Shown piece by piece: positions 36,898 through 45,172 of a DNA stretch of 64,000 nucleotides; positions within the stretch are counted from its first letter, which is position 1, and each line of letters begins with the position of its first letter. The DNA lies in contig NZ_CP059154.1 in assembly GCF_013456555.2 (NCBI RefSeq), positions 496,001 through 560,000 on the forward strand, read 5' to 3'. The DNA is from Natrinema zhouii (lineage in GTDB: Archaea > Halobacteriota > Halobacteria > Halobacteriales > Natrialbaceae). The notes below the pieces were generated by a model, which saw only the letters and a list, made by a program, of their open reading frames with translations, was not told the DNA's origin and searched no databases. Both the position numbers and the translations under genes were made by a program.

Positions 36898-36977
36898 TGG
36901 CGATCCCTACCGGCCGATGTACCATTACAGTAGCGACCGAACCACGGGCTCGTCGATACCGAACACCGTCTCCCGGC

Positions 36978-37232
36978 TCAATCGATCGTCACGACGGGGT
37001 CTCCGATCTCGTCGAATTCCACTCGCACCTGATGATCGGCGTACGGAAATCCGACGGAGCCCGATCGGCGTTCACCGGACTCAGTGGCTGCAAAGATCGC
37101 CGCGAGTGCATCGGGATCGACCGCGTCGAACAGCGGCGGTAACTCCATCGGATCGGTTCCTTCGAGTGCCGCGACTCCGGTGACGATCCGCTCGTGCACC
37201 TCAGCGGTGTCGACCGCGAGGGTTTGTTTCAT
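36978..37232 (-). CDS. HalOD1-type output domain protein
   Basis: The 84-residue product (MKQTLAVDT...) matches the short halobacterial output domain HalOD1: VHERIVTGVAALEGTDPMELPPLFDAVDPDALAAIFA followed by a beta-rich end with GSVGFPYADHQVRVEF. It is thought to be a signalling output in haloarchaea; target unknown. Stand-alone, as is usual. An ATG two codons upstream (37238) is possible. Confidence 0.8.
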   Translation of the reverse strand: MKQTLAVDTAEVHERIVTGVAALEGTDPMELPPLFDAVDPDALAAIFAATESGERRSGSVGFPYADHQVRVEFDEIGDPVVTID

Positions 37233-37238
37233 TGGCAT

Positions 37239-37569
37239 CTACCGCTACATCTCTCCATTAATACCTTTCGAAACTCTCATGGCTTATCGTAATTTCCATT
37301 CGCTACAAATCGTCTACTGAACACGTGAGTTTGGCACGAGGACTACCACGATGATTGCCGCGTCCGTTCTCAGACCTGGAAAGAGTGTTCCGGCCAGAAA
37401 ACCCTGACCAAGAAAAACACGTTCGAGGGGCTTCGCGCTCAAGTAGTCGTCGTCATGCCATCGAAAAATCGCTGGTGAAAGCGATTATTGGAATATCGCT
37501 GGGTGTCGATCGCCTCTCAGTCGCTGGTGACGAACGCTGCTCGACTGGATACTGCACGCGTTCTCGTCG
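37239..37569. other. Spacer, 331 bp
   Basis: The left part is AT-rich (ttaatacctttcgaaactctc), fitting the promoter of the HalOD1 gene. The rest has no gene or clear repeat by eye. Confidence 0.4.
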
Positions 37570-38703
37570 TTACTCGTTGCCGGTCGTCTCGTTCGTCTCG
37601 TTTTCGCTACGTCCGTCGTCAGCACCATCATGCTCGTCGGTCGCCCCTGTCGTTTCGGCAGCGGTCTCCGGGACGTAGCCGGCCGTTCCGACGTCGATTC
37701 TCGCGAGACTCGGTTCGGCGGCCGTCTCGTCCTCGAGGAAGGTCCCATAGGCGAAGTTCGCGATGTACAGTGACGTCATGGTTTCCTCGGTGGTGCCGAA
37801 GTGGACGCCCGCGGGGAAATCGAGGGGGTCGCCGCCAACGACCGTCTCGATCTCCTGATCGTCCGTGATGCGAACGACCTCGTTTGCCGCGTTCACCGCG
37901 ACGTACACGGCTCCCTCCTCGTCGATCGTCATGCCGTCCGCACCGATCAGGCCCTCGTCCTGGACGACCTGCTCTACCTGTCCGGCACTCCCGTCGTCGG
38001 CGATCGGGACTCGCATGACCGATCCCGCATTGAGATTGTCGACGTAGACGTCGCCGTCCGGATGGACGGCCAGCCCGTCCGCACCGACCGGCGTCTCGGC
38101 TTCCATATCCGGCTCGAGCAACGGATCCGAAACCCACGGCTCGGCCTCACCATCGGTCGTCACGCGCCAGATTGCGCCACCGAGGTGATCCGAGACGAGC
38201 AGTGCGTCCGAGGTCGTCGGGTCGGTGATGACCCCGTTCGGCATCGCCTCGTCGGGTGATAGCGACGCGATTCGTTCGGGCTCGCCGGCGTCCAGATCGA
38301 CGCGCCAGATGCCGTGCGTCTCCGGCTCGCCCGATCCGTTCGCGGCGTAGAGGACGCCGTCGAGAACGGTACTTCCGAGCAGCAGTCCCTGTTCACCGGT
38401 CTCGATCGTTGCAACCGACGACTGATTCCCCTCGGAATCGACGGCGCGGATCTCACCCGACGGCCCCATGCTCAGGTAAGCGGTCCCCTGCTCGTCGATC
38501 GTGAGATTTTCCGGCAGGGCGGGTGGCTCGAACTCGGCCACTGTCTCGAGGTCGCCCGCCGCATCGTCTTGCCGTCCGACCACACCGGTCGGGAGACTCA
38601 CGAGCGCGCCCGCCGCGGCGATGCTCCCCAGAATTGATCGTCGGGATGCGCGCGCTCGAGAACCGGTACCGGTCGTCGTCTCAGCTGTGTTGTCAGTAGT
38701 CAT
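37570..38703 (-). CDS. Tat-exported SMP-30/NHL-type beta-propeller protein
   Basis: The 377-residue product starts with a Tat signal (SRRSILGSIAAAGALVSLP, residues ~22-40). The mature part has repeated LTIDEQGTAYLSMGP / VHPDGDVYVDNLN / MTIDEEGAVYVAVN units, the blades of an SMP-30/gluconolactonase-like propeller. It probably acts outside the cell as a lactonase or binding protein. A C-terminal tail (TTGATDEHDG..NETNETTGNE) carries N-E-T sequons like the linkers of the quinoproteins at 43-47 kb. ATG 38703. Confidence 0.85.
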   Translation of the reverse strand: MTTDNTAETTTGTGSRARASRRSILGSIAAAGALVSLPTGVVGRQDDAAGDLETVAEFEPPALPENLTIDEQGTAYLSMGPSGEIRAVDSEGNQSSVATIETGEQGLLLGSTVLDGVLYAANGSGEPETHGIWRVDLDAGEPERIASLSPDEAMPNGVITDPTTSDALLVSDHLGGAIWRVTTDGEAEPWVSDPLLEPDMEAETPVGADGLAVHPDGDVYVDNLNAGSVMRVPIADDGSAGQVEQVVQDEGLIGADGMTIDEEGAVYVAVNAANEVVRITDDQEIETVVGGDPLDFPAGVHFGTTEETMTSLYIANFAYGTFLEDETAAEPSLARIDVGTAGYVPETAAETTGATDEHDGADDGRSENETNETTGNE

Positions 38704-39071
38704 GGCTGCGACGGCGGGACCGACCAGCCGATATCGTGTAAATAGCTCACACCGTTTCCCGACAAATCGACCGGTTATTGCGAGTTACACCGGCGAAAAA
38801 TCTCGTTTGTCTGGTCCACGACTCATTATGTCGGCCGAGCGGGAGTTAGATCGGTCCGCGCCGACGGCAACGTCGTACATACGTCTCCTGACTGTCTCTC
38901 GAGTCGGCAGATGGCAGTACCCCTCCACTGAACCGGCCGCTGTCGGTATCCACCTTCCGAACCGATCGCTACCGGCACCGCTCGACCGAATCGACTGCCA
39001 TCGGCCCCCTGTTTGCCGAACCGACTGCTACCGACACTCGCTCGCCGGACCGACCGCTCCCGGACACTCAC
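38704..39071. other. Spacer with degenerate tandem repeat
   Basis: No gene. The right half is a degenerate 29/30-bp tandem repeat. The left half is AT-poor and without structure by eye. Confidence 0.45.
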
Positions 39072-39094
39072 TTACCGAACTGACAGCTCGTCAC
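38928..39094. repeat. Degenerate 29/30-bp tandem repeat, six units
   Basis: Unit starts are at 38928, 38957, 38986, 39016, 39045 and 39075 (29, 29, 30, 29, 30 bp apart). Each unit opens with ccgaaccga or close variants (ctgaaccgg, ccgaatcga, ccggaccga, ccgaactga), then a gctaccg-like middle. The last unit runs into the end of the adjacent gene. The units touch each other, so it is not a CRISPR array. Confidence 0.7.
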
Positions 39095-39374
39095 CCCCCG
39101 ACGGCTCCGTGAACTCGAGTTCGATCTCGAGTTCCCGCTCTCGTTGTTCGGAGAACTCGATCTCGACCTCGACGGGGTCGCTGTAGTCGAAGGGAATCTC
39201 CCACTCCGACGCGGAGATGGTAAACGACGTTCCGGCCTCGAGTTGATCAGCGAGGTCGTGGAGGAAGGCCGCCGTCTCCTCGCGGGAGAGGTAGACCTCC
39301 TGTTCGAAGAAGCCGCTCGTGATCGTCCGCCGGTCGCTGGTTCGGTCGTCGGGAAAGTTGACGCGATCACTCAT
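39072..39374 (-). CDS. Amphi-Trp domain protein
   Basis: The 100-residue product has the amphi-Trp motif region EWEIPFDYSDPVEVEIEFSE after an alpha-helical AAFLHDLADQLEAG segment. Such proteins are small, soluble and of unknown function in haloarchaea. ATG 39374 (MSDRVNFPDD) with a TATA-like box 30 bp upstream is preferred over 39389. Its 3' end overlaps the degenerate tandem repeat. It is divergent from an ArsR-type regulator. Confidence 0.82.
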   Translation of the reverse strand: MSDRVNFPDDRTSDRRTITSGFFEQEVYLSREETAAFLHDLADQLEAGTSFTISASEWEIPFDYSDPVEVEIEFSEQRERELEIELEFTEPSGGDELSVR

Positions 39375-39399
39375 GTGTTGTCGTCCCACGAGGACGCCG

Positions 39400-39407
39400 A
39401 TAAAACT
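39400..39407 (-). promoter_or_regulatory. TATA-like box for amphi-Trp gene
   Basis: The minus strand reads agttttat centred about 30 bp from the ATG at 39374. Position and composition fit an archaeal promoter for a nearly leaderless mRNA. Confidence 0.5.
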
Positions 39408-39515
39408 GCGTCACGCGTATCGATAAGTCTGATCGACAGCATATTCGACCGCCTCGACTGCAAGCGTCGTGAGAATCGGCGAAACCCTTCTTGATTCAGG
39501 TGTCCAAAGACGCGT

Positions 39516-39818
39516 GTGACACTGATCGATGCCCTGGGGAACGGAACGCGGTTGACGATTCTCAGGGAACTCTCGCGAGAACCGATGTACGTCTCGGAAC
39601 TCGCAGAGGAGATCGGAATGGACGGGAAAACTGCCGTTCACCACCTCTCGACGCTCGAGGAAGCCGGACTGGTCGAACACTACAGGCGAGGGAACAGAAA
39701 GTACTACGAACTCGCTCGGCGCATCGAGTTGCGCATCGCCCCGCCGCCGGAGCGCGCGTTCGTCCTGCAGGCCGACCCACTCGACGACGAGAGTGAGTCG
39801 GAAACGGAGTCGTCGTGA
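39516..39818 (+). CDS. ArsR-family winged-helix transcription regulator
   Basis: The 100-residue product is a winged-helix DNA-binding protein: IDALGNGTRLTILRELSREPMYVSELAEEIGMDGKTAVHHLSTLEEAGLVEHYRRG has the ArsR recognition-helix and wing pattern. The C-terminal stretch (PPPERAFVLQADPLDDES) is short and acidic and lacks cysteine metal sites. It probably represses or activates an adjacent gene (amphi-Trp or the exchangers). GTG 39516 starts the domain. Confidence 0.88.
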   Translation: MTLIDALGNGTRLTILRELSREPMYVSELAEEIGMDGKTAVHHLSTLEEAGLVEHYRRGNRKYYELARRIELRIAPPPERAFVLQADPLDDESESETESS

Positions 39819-39834
39819 GGTTCCCCGCGTGTCC

Positions 39835-39885
39835 GTGCGCGAGTCGGACAGTAGCCTCCTCGTGTTTGTGCGCAGGTCGGACAGT
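39835..39885. repeat. Direct repeat, 18 bp, spacing 33 bp
   Basis: gtgcgcgagtcggacagt (39835-39852) and gtgcgcaggtcggacagt (39868-39885) differ at two bases. They precede the first exchanger gene. They may be binding sites for a regulator; no other evidence. Confidence 0.5.
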
Positions 39886-39971
39886 GGTGTAGACGTCAAA
39901 CAGACCCGTGTAGAGATTTCCAACGAATTTCGTGGAGGGAGTTCCCATGAACTGTCTTCCCCGGCCTGTTA

Positions 39972-39979
39972 GCTATATG
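39972..39979 (+). promoter_or_regulatory. TATA box of the first exchanger gene
   Basis: gctatatg is centred 29 bp upstream of the ATG at 40005. This supports the longer start and a leaderless transcript. Confidence 0.55.
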
Positions 39980-40004
39980 GCACTGGTTCGCATGCAGATT
40001 CCAC

Positions 40005-41300
40005 ATGCTCGAGGTCCTCGTCGAGAACGCCACCGCGTCGCGGCAGCCGAGGCCCGTCCGTGGGATGGACGCGCTCGGTGCGATACCCCTTCCATCTCGT
40101 CGATCGATCCGACGGAGTATCGCCGTTCTTCTGGTATTGATGACGCTCGTCGCAATCCCGGTCGCGCCGGTGCTCGCACAGGGCGACGACGGAAGTGCAG
40201 ATGAGGACGATGAAGCGGCAGAAGAAGAGGGCGGCCTTGAGGGAGCGATCGAGGGATTCGTCGGAGCGCAAGGGCTGTTGGGTGCGGTGCTCGTCCTCGT
40301 CGCCGGTGGCCTCTTGTTGACGGTCTGCGTCGAAAAGCTGATCAGTTATCTCACTCGAGCGGCGCTGAAATTGAAGATTTCGCTGTTCGCGCTCGCGATA
40401 CTCTTCACCGGATTCGAGTTCGACGACACGATCCTCGCGCTCGTTCTGTCGGCCGGTGACCTCGAGGGTGCCGCCCTCGGGACGGCGCTCGGGACCGGAC
40501 TGGCGATTATCGGCGTGACGCTCGCGCTCGCCGCGATCATCAGGCCGTTCCCGGTCGATCTCCCGTCCGATTATATCGCCCTCTTTGCACTGGCACCGCT
40601 ACTGTTGATTCCGTTCGTGCTCCTCGGAACGCTGACGTTCGTCCACGGACTCCTGCTCCTCGGCGCGTTCGTCCTCATGTTCGGCTACATCATCGCTCGA
40701 GAGTATCAGCGCGACACGCCGGTCTTCCGGAACACCGAACTCGGCGAAGAGATACAGGCCGACGGCGGCGTCGCGTTGCCGACGGAGTTCTCGGAAATTT
40801 CCGAGGATCGACTCGTCGGCGGGCGCTCCGCATCCGGGTGGATCTGGCTCTCCCTCTCCGTCCTCGCACTGATCGGCATCGTGTTCGCGTCGATGTTGCT
40901 CGAGGCCGGATCAGAGGTCGTTATCGACGGATTCGGCCTCGAGGAGACCGTCTTCGGGGCGACCATCCTGACGGTGATCCTCACGTTCGAGGACGTCATG
41001 CTCACGATCGAGCCGGTCAGACGCGGCGTCCCCGAGATCGGCGTTGGAAACGTCATCGGGAGCGTCCTCTTCTCGGTGACCGGAAACGTCGGCGTCATCA
41101 TGCTCCTCAGCGACCTCGAGATCTCCCGGTCCGTGCTCACGTTCCATCTCCCGACGGTGGTCGTCGTGACCGCCCTCGCCGCGTACTTCCTCTACGAAGG
41201 GGAGTTGAAACGGTGGCACGGCTTCCTCCTCGGCGGGTTCTACGTCGCCTACTGGCTGATCGCCATCGTCGTCTTCGGTGGCGTTCCGATCAGTGGCTGA
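40005..41300 (+). CDS. CaCA-superfamily cation exchanger, divergent, secreted-type N-terminus
   Basis: The 431-residue protein has a hydrophobic segment (SIAVLLVLMTLVAIPVAPVLA) followed by an acidic patch, then about ten helices. Two related halves carry alpha-repeat-like sequences: FTGFEFDDTILALVLSAG and, more clearly, EDVMLTIEPVRRGVPEIGVG with NVIGSVLFSVTGNVG. The usual GTSxPE motif of Na+/Ca2+ exchangers is replaced by TFEDVM. It may move Ca2+ or another cation against Na+ or protons. ATG 40005 is supported by a TATA box. A paralogue follows after 180 bp. Confidence 0.8.
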   Translation: MLEVLVENATASRQPRPVRGMDALGAIPLPSRRSIRRSIAVLLVLMTLVAIPVAPVLAQGDDGSADEDDEAAEEEGGLEGAIEGFVGAQGLLGAVLVLVAGGLLLTVCVEKLISYLTRAALKLKISLFALAILFTGFEFDDTILALVLSAGDLEGAALGTALGTGLAIIGVTLALAAIIRPFPVDLPSDYIALFALAPLLLIPFVLLGTLTFVHGLLLLGAFVLMFGYIIAREYQRDTPVFRNTELGEEIQADGGVALPTEFSEISEDRLVGGRSASGWIWLSLSVLALIGIVFASMLLEAGSEVVIDGFGLEETVFGATILTVILTFEDVMLTIEPVRRGVPEIGVGNVIGSVLFSVTGNVGVIMLLSDLEISRSVLTFHLPTVVVVTALAAYFLYEGELKRWHGFLLGGFYVAYWLIAIVVFGGVPISG

Positions 41301-41442
41301 TCCGCGGTGAGTTCGCGGAACTGACCGCTGGCAGCGCTGTGACGGCCACGACGGTCGGGGCACCGAGGGCATTGGGCTGGCGGTTTCCCCGCACGGAGAC
41401 CGACTCCAGCCGGTCCGTCGCGTTTCGTCGTGACCGAAGTCG

Positions 41443-41450
41443 ATAATTAA
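41443..41450 (+). promoter_or_regulatory. TATA-like box of the second exchanger gene
   Basis: ataattaa is centred about 31 bp upstream of ATG 41478, in an otherwise GC-rich spacer. Confidence 0.5.
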
Positions 41451-41477
41451 GTACGACCGTGGTGTAGGTTCACGGAC

Positions 41478-42557
41478 ATGGTCGTTCCGAGTTCACCGGT
41501 GGCTCTCGTCGGCCTATTTCTCGTAGGCGTCGTGCTGGTGATCTGGTGCGTCGAGATCTTCATCGAGGCCGTCGCCCAGAGCGCCGTCTCGCTCGGCGTT
41601 TCCGGCTTCTTTCTCGCGGTCGTGCTGGCCGGCGTCGACCTCGAGAACGCCGTCCTCGGCATCACCGCGGCGTTCGTGGAACTTCCCGGGCTCGCGCTCG
41701 GGACGGTGTTCGGGGAGTCACTGTTCGTCCTCGCCGTCGCCGTCGGACTCGCGGGTATCCTCGTGCCGTTTCGAATGGACGTTCCCAGGGCGTATCTCGC
41801 GATGCTCGTTCTCGTTCCCGTCCCCGCGTTCGCGCTGTCGATCGGCGGGACGATCGATCCGCTCGAGGGCGCGGCCCTCCTCGGTCTGTTCGTCCCGCTG
41901 CTCGCCTACATCTTCTGGCACGAACGCCGCTCCGAAACGACGTATCTGCTCTCGGCGGAACTACAGGAAGTGATCGACCTCGAGGCCGAACCGGGTGAAG
42001 GTGAGAGTGCAGAAACACCGGACGGCGGCGATGAACTGGGTGGACGACGGGACCGTGAGGGGGATCTAGATCTCGACCTCGATCTCGACGAGTTCGTCCC
42101 GTCGTTCGAACACCGGAGCGGGCTCTTCAATCTCGGCATCGCCGTCCTCGCCGTAGTCGGAATGACGGTCGGGTCCGGAATCACGGTGGTCAGCGCCGAA
42201 GGGATCTTCGTCGCCTTCGGTATCTCGGGGCTCGCGTTCGGTGCCACGGTACTGAGTTTCATCGCGTCGATCGAGGAACTGGCCCTTACCGTCGAACCGG
42301 TTCGGCGGAATCGACCGGAACTCGCCATCGGGAACGTCGTCGGGAGCACGGTCTTCTACATGACGGCCAACGTGGGAATTATCGCGTTGCTCCATCCGAT
42401 CAGTACGGGCGGGGACGTCCTGACGGTCCACTGGCCGTTTCTCGCCGCCTGCGTGCTCGTCGTGACGGTCATGCTCACGCGAGGCCGCGTCACCCGAGTC
42501 GGCGGTGTCGTCCTGATCGGGCTCTACCTCGTCTACTGGGTCGCAAACTACCTGTAG
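41478..42557 (+). CDS. CaCA-superfamily cation exchanger, second copy
   Basis: The 359-residue protein has about ten helices, with a central hydrophilic loop (residues ~155-205) rich in Glu, Asp and Gly. The second half carries SIEELALTVEPVRRNRPELAIGNVVGS, which aligns with EDVMLTIEPVRRGVPEIGVGNVIGS of the upstream gene. Here too the standard Ser-x-Pro-Glu motif is changed (FIASIEEL). The two genes are clearly paralogues. Ion specificity cannot be told. Confidence 0.82.
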   Translation: MVVPSSPVALVGLFLVGVVLVIWCVEIFIEAVAQSAVSLGVSGFFLAVVLAGVDLENAVLGITAAFVELPGLALGTVFGESLFVLAVAVGLAGILVPFRMDVPRAYLAMLVLVPVPAFALSIGGTIDPLEGAALLGLFVPLLAYIFWHERRSETTYLLSAELQEVIDLEAEPGEGESAETPDGGDELGGRRDREGDLDLDLDLDEFVPSFEHRSGLFNLGIAVLAVVGMTVGSGITVVSAEGIFVAFGISGLAFGATVLSFIASIEELALTVEPVRRNRPELAIGNVVGSTVFYMTANVGIIALLHPISTGGDVLTVHWPFLAACVLVVTVMLTRGRVTRVGGVVLIGLYLVYWVANYL

Positions 42558-42865
42558 CCACCGACGGTAGTCTCGTCCCGAGTCGGTTCGCGGATGGAAC
42601 TCGGTTTCGCTGACTCGAGGGAAATTGGCCGATGGATTCGAGATGAGTTCGAGATAGATCGAGCACGGGACTCGAGGTGAGTCGACCGCTACTCTGCCCG
42701 GAAAAACGGTCTTAGGACAGACTAACTGAATATTGTCCGCTCGGCTATCAAACAAGTCTCCCTTGAGCGGGGAACGATCGAGCCAGTTTATTGCGAGATA
42801 TCGACACCACGCTATCCAGTACGCTGGGTCGGATCTCGACGAATCCGCCCGCGTACTGGACTACT

Positions 42866-45079
42866 ATGACACGGAACGACGACTCCAAAACGGCGACATC
42901 GAGGCGACGAATCCTCCGATCGACCGCAGCACTCTCCGTCGCAGGCGTTGCGCTGCCGGCGACGGCCCAGGATGATGCCATCACCGGTGAGATCGAACTC
43001 GGCGGGCGGACAAGTGGGTGGGTCGGCATCTCGCCGGATGCGATCACGGACGAACGAAACCCGACGCTCCAGTTGGTCGCGGGCGAGGAGTATACACTCA
43101 CCTGGGAGAATCAGGACGGTGCCGGACACAACTTCATCATCGAGGGCGAGGACGAGGAAGAGAACTACGTCGCGACGGACGTCCTCTCGGACACGGGCGA
43201 GACCCAGACGGTCGAGTTCACCGCCGAAGAGGGAATGTCGGAGTACTACTGCGGCCCGCATCCCCAGTCGATGCGCGGCGCGATTGAATTCGCAGACGAC
43301 GCGACTGACGGGGAGGAGACCGACGAATCCGCCCCACTCATCGGCGAGGGGCCGACGGTCGGCCTCGAGACGGTCACCGACGACCTGACAGCGCCGGTCA
43401 CCCTCCAGGTAGCCGACGAAGAGGCCGACCGCCGCTTCATCGTCGACCAGACGGGGTACATCTACGTCCACGGCGAAGACGGACTGCAAGAAGAGCCCTT
43501 CCTCGACGTGTCTGACCAGCTCGTCGAATTTCAGGATTTCGACGAGCGCGGACTCCTCGGGCTCGCGTTCCACCCCGATTTTCAGGAGAACGGGCGATTC
43601 TTCGTCCGGTATAGCTCACCACCGCGAGAGGGAACACCGGAAGAGTACGATCACACGTTCGTTCTCTCGGAGTTTCAGACGGCGGACGACGATCACTCGA
43701 CGGCCGATCCCGATTCGGAGCGGACGATCCTCGAAATCCCGGAGCCGCAGTTCAACCACAATTCCGGCCCGATCGCCTTCGGTCCTGACGGCTACCTCTA
43801 CGTGCCCACTGGCGACGGCGGCGGTGCGAACGACACGGACGAGGGCCACGTCGAGGACTGGTACGACGAAAACGACGGCGGGAACGGCCAGGACACCGAA
43901 GAGAACCTCCTCGGTGCAATCTTGCGGCTCGACGTCGATGTCGAATCGGACGAACGTGCGTACGGCATCCCGGACGACAATCCGCTGGTCGACGCGGAGG
44001 GGCACCACGGCGAGTACTATGCGTGGGGAATGCGAAACCCGTGGGGCGGGATGTCGTTCACCGGCGACGGCGAGTTCCTGATGGCCGACGTCGGACAGGA
44101 ACTCTTCGAGAGCGTCAACCACGTCCAGCAGGGTGGTAATTACAGCTGGAACGTCAAGGAGGGAGCCCACTGCTTCAGCACGGAGAACCCGACGGAACCG
44201 CCCGAGGACTGCCCGGATAGCACGCCCGACGACGTCAGAGGCGGCGAAGAGTTACTCGATCCAGTAATCGAGTACCCCCACGATCTCGGGATCCTCGAGT
44301 CCGATGGTGCCGAGAGTGACGAGGCGGACGATGGTGCTGAGAGTGACGAAGCGGACGATGGTGAGGAGACTGCGAGTACCGGCGAGCCGGTCGGCGTCTC
44401 CATCACCGGCGGCTACCTCTACGAGGGCGGCGAAATCGACGACCTCGAGGGCACGTACATCTTCGGCGACTGGAGCCAGGACGGCGAGGGCCCGGGAACC
44501 CTGTTCCTCGCTCGCCCGCCGGAGGGCTGGCCCGACGACGGCGACGGAGACGACCTCGAGGATATGTTCCTCGACCCGCCGACCGACGACGGCGATGACG
44601 GGAACGGTGGCAACGAGACGGAAACCTCTGGTAACGAAACGGACATCGCTGATAACGAGACGGCCGCCAACGGTGGCGACGAGTTACACGAGGAAGAGCA
44701 GGAACGCGGCGGGAACGAGACCGAATCGGACGAAGCCGCTCCGGGCACTACCCAGGAGGGACTGTGGCCCATCGAGCGCCTGCAAGTCCAGGGGAGTGCT
44801 GCGGAAAACGGTCGGCCGACCGGATTCGTCTACGGCTTCGGTCAAGGCGCCGACGGCGAACTGTACGTCCTCACCACCAGCACGTCGACGGTAGAGGGCG
44901 ACGGCGCGGTCCACCGGATCGTTCCCGCGGACGAGACAGACGACGAGGGCGACACCGACGCCGACGCGACCGAAGAAGACAGTCCAGAAGTCGAACGGGA
45001 ACCGGAAACCGAGGAAGAAGCCGAGGCGAACGGTGACAACGAAACCGAGGCGGACGACGACAACGAAACGGCGGACTGA
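42866..45079 (+). CDS. Cupredoxin fused to glucose/sorbosone dehydrogenase-like propeller
   Basis: The 737-residue product has a Tat signal (TSRRRILRSTAALSVAGVALP, residues ~11-31). Residues 35-140 form a plastocyanin-like cupredoxin with candidate copper ligands H88, C129, H132 and M136 (YYCGPHPQSMRG). The rest is a PQQ-dependent soluble glucose/sorbosone dehydrogenase-like propeller (RGLLGLAFHPDF, FNHNSGPIAFGPDGYLYV). Two low-complexity acidic stretches interrupt it: repeats of ESDEADDG near residue 485 and an NET-rich linker near 580-625. A copper protein next to a quinoprotein dehydrogenase suggests electron transfer outside the cell. The ATG at 42866 starts MTRNDDSK. Confidence 0.9.
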   Translation: MTRNDDSKTATSRRRILRSTAALSVAGVALPATAQDDAITGEIELGGRTSGWVGISPDAITDERNPTLQLVAGEEYTLTWENQDGAGHNFIIEGEDEEENYVATDVLSDTGETQTVEFTAEEGMSEYYCGPHPQSMRGAIEFADDATDGEETDESAPLIGEGPTVGLETVTDDLTAPVTLQVADEEADRRFIVDQTGYIYVHGEDGLQEEPFLDVSDQLVEFQDFDERGLLGLAFHPDFQENGRFFVRYSSPPREGTPEEYDHTFVLSEFQTADDDHSTADPDSERTILEIPEPQFNHNSGPIAFGPDGYLYVPTGDGGGANDTDEGHVEDWYDENDGGNGQDTEENLLGAILRLDVDVESDERAYGIPDDNPLVDAEGHHGEYYAWGMRNPWGGMSFTGDGEFLMADVGQELFESVNHVQQGGNYSWNVKEGAHCFSTENPTEPPEDCPDSTPDDVRGGEELLDPVIEYPHDLGILESDGAESDEADDGAESDEADDGEETASTGEPVGVSITGGYLYEGGEIDDLEGTYIFGDWSQDGEGPGTLFLARPPEGWPDDGDGDDLEDMFLDPPTDDGDDGNGGNETETSGNETDIADNETAANGGDELHEEEQERGGNETESDEAAPGTTQEGLWPIERLQVQGSAAENGRPTGFVYGFGQGADGELYVLTTSTSTVEGDGAVHRIVPADETDDEGDTDADATEEDSPEVEREPETEEEAEANGDNETEADDDNETAD
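44606..44735 (+). repeat. NET-sequon linker in the cupredoxin-GSDH gene
   Basis: The coding strand encodes repeated GNETxxxGNETD units followed by GGDELHEEEQERGGNETES. The same kind of sequence is in the convergent quinoprotein gene, on the opposite strand, at 45601-45784 (GNETDxxGNETE, GGDKLHEEEQERNETDE). At base level 24 of 29 bases of the DELHEEEQER segment are the same, including the rare codon tta. Confidence 0.75.
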
Positions 45080-45172
45080 ACGGCGACCGGACGGTCGCAC
45101 ACCTGTCGTAGTGTGACGGCCGCGGCGCTCCTCTTTTCGACGCGAAAAATAGAGACCGAGCGTTCGAACGCG

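Noticed and set aside
38928-39094. Tandem repeat as a CRISPR array
   Set aside because: Units touch each other with no spacers of unique sequence, they are degenerate, and no cas gene is in the window.
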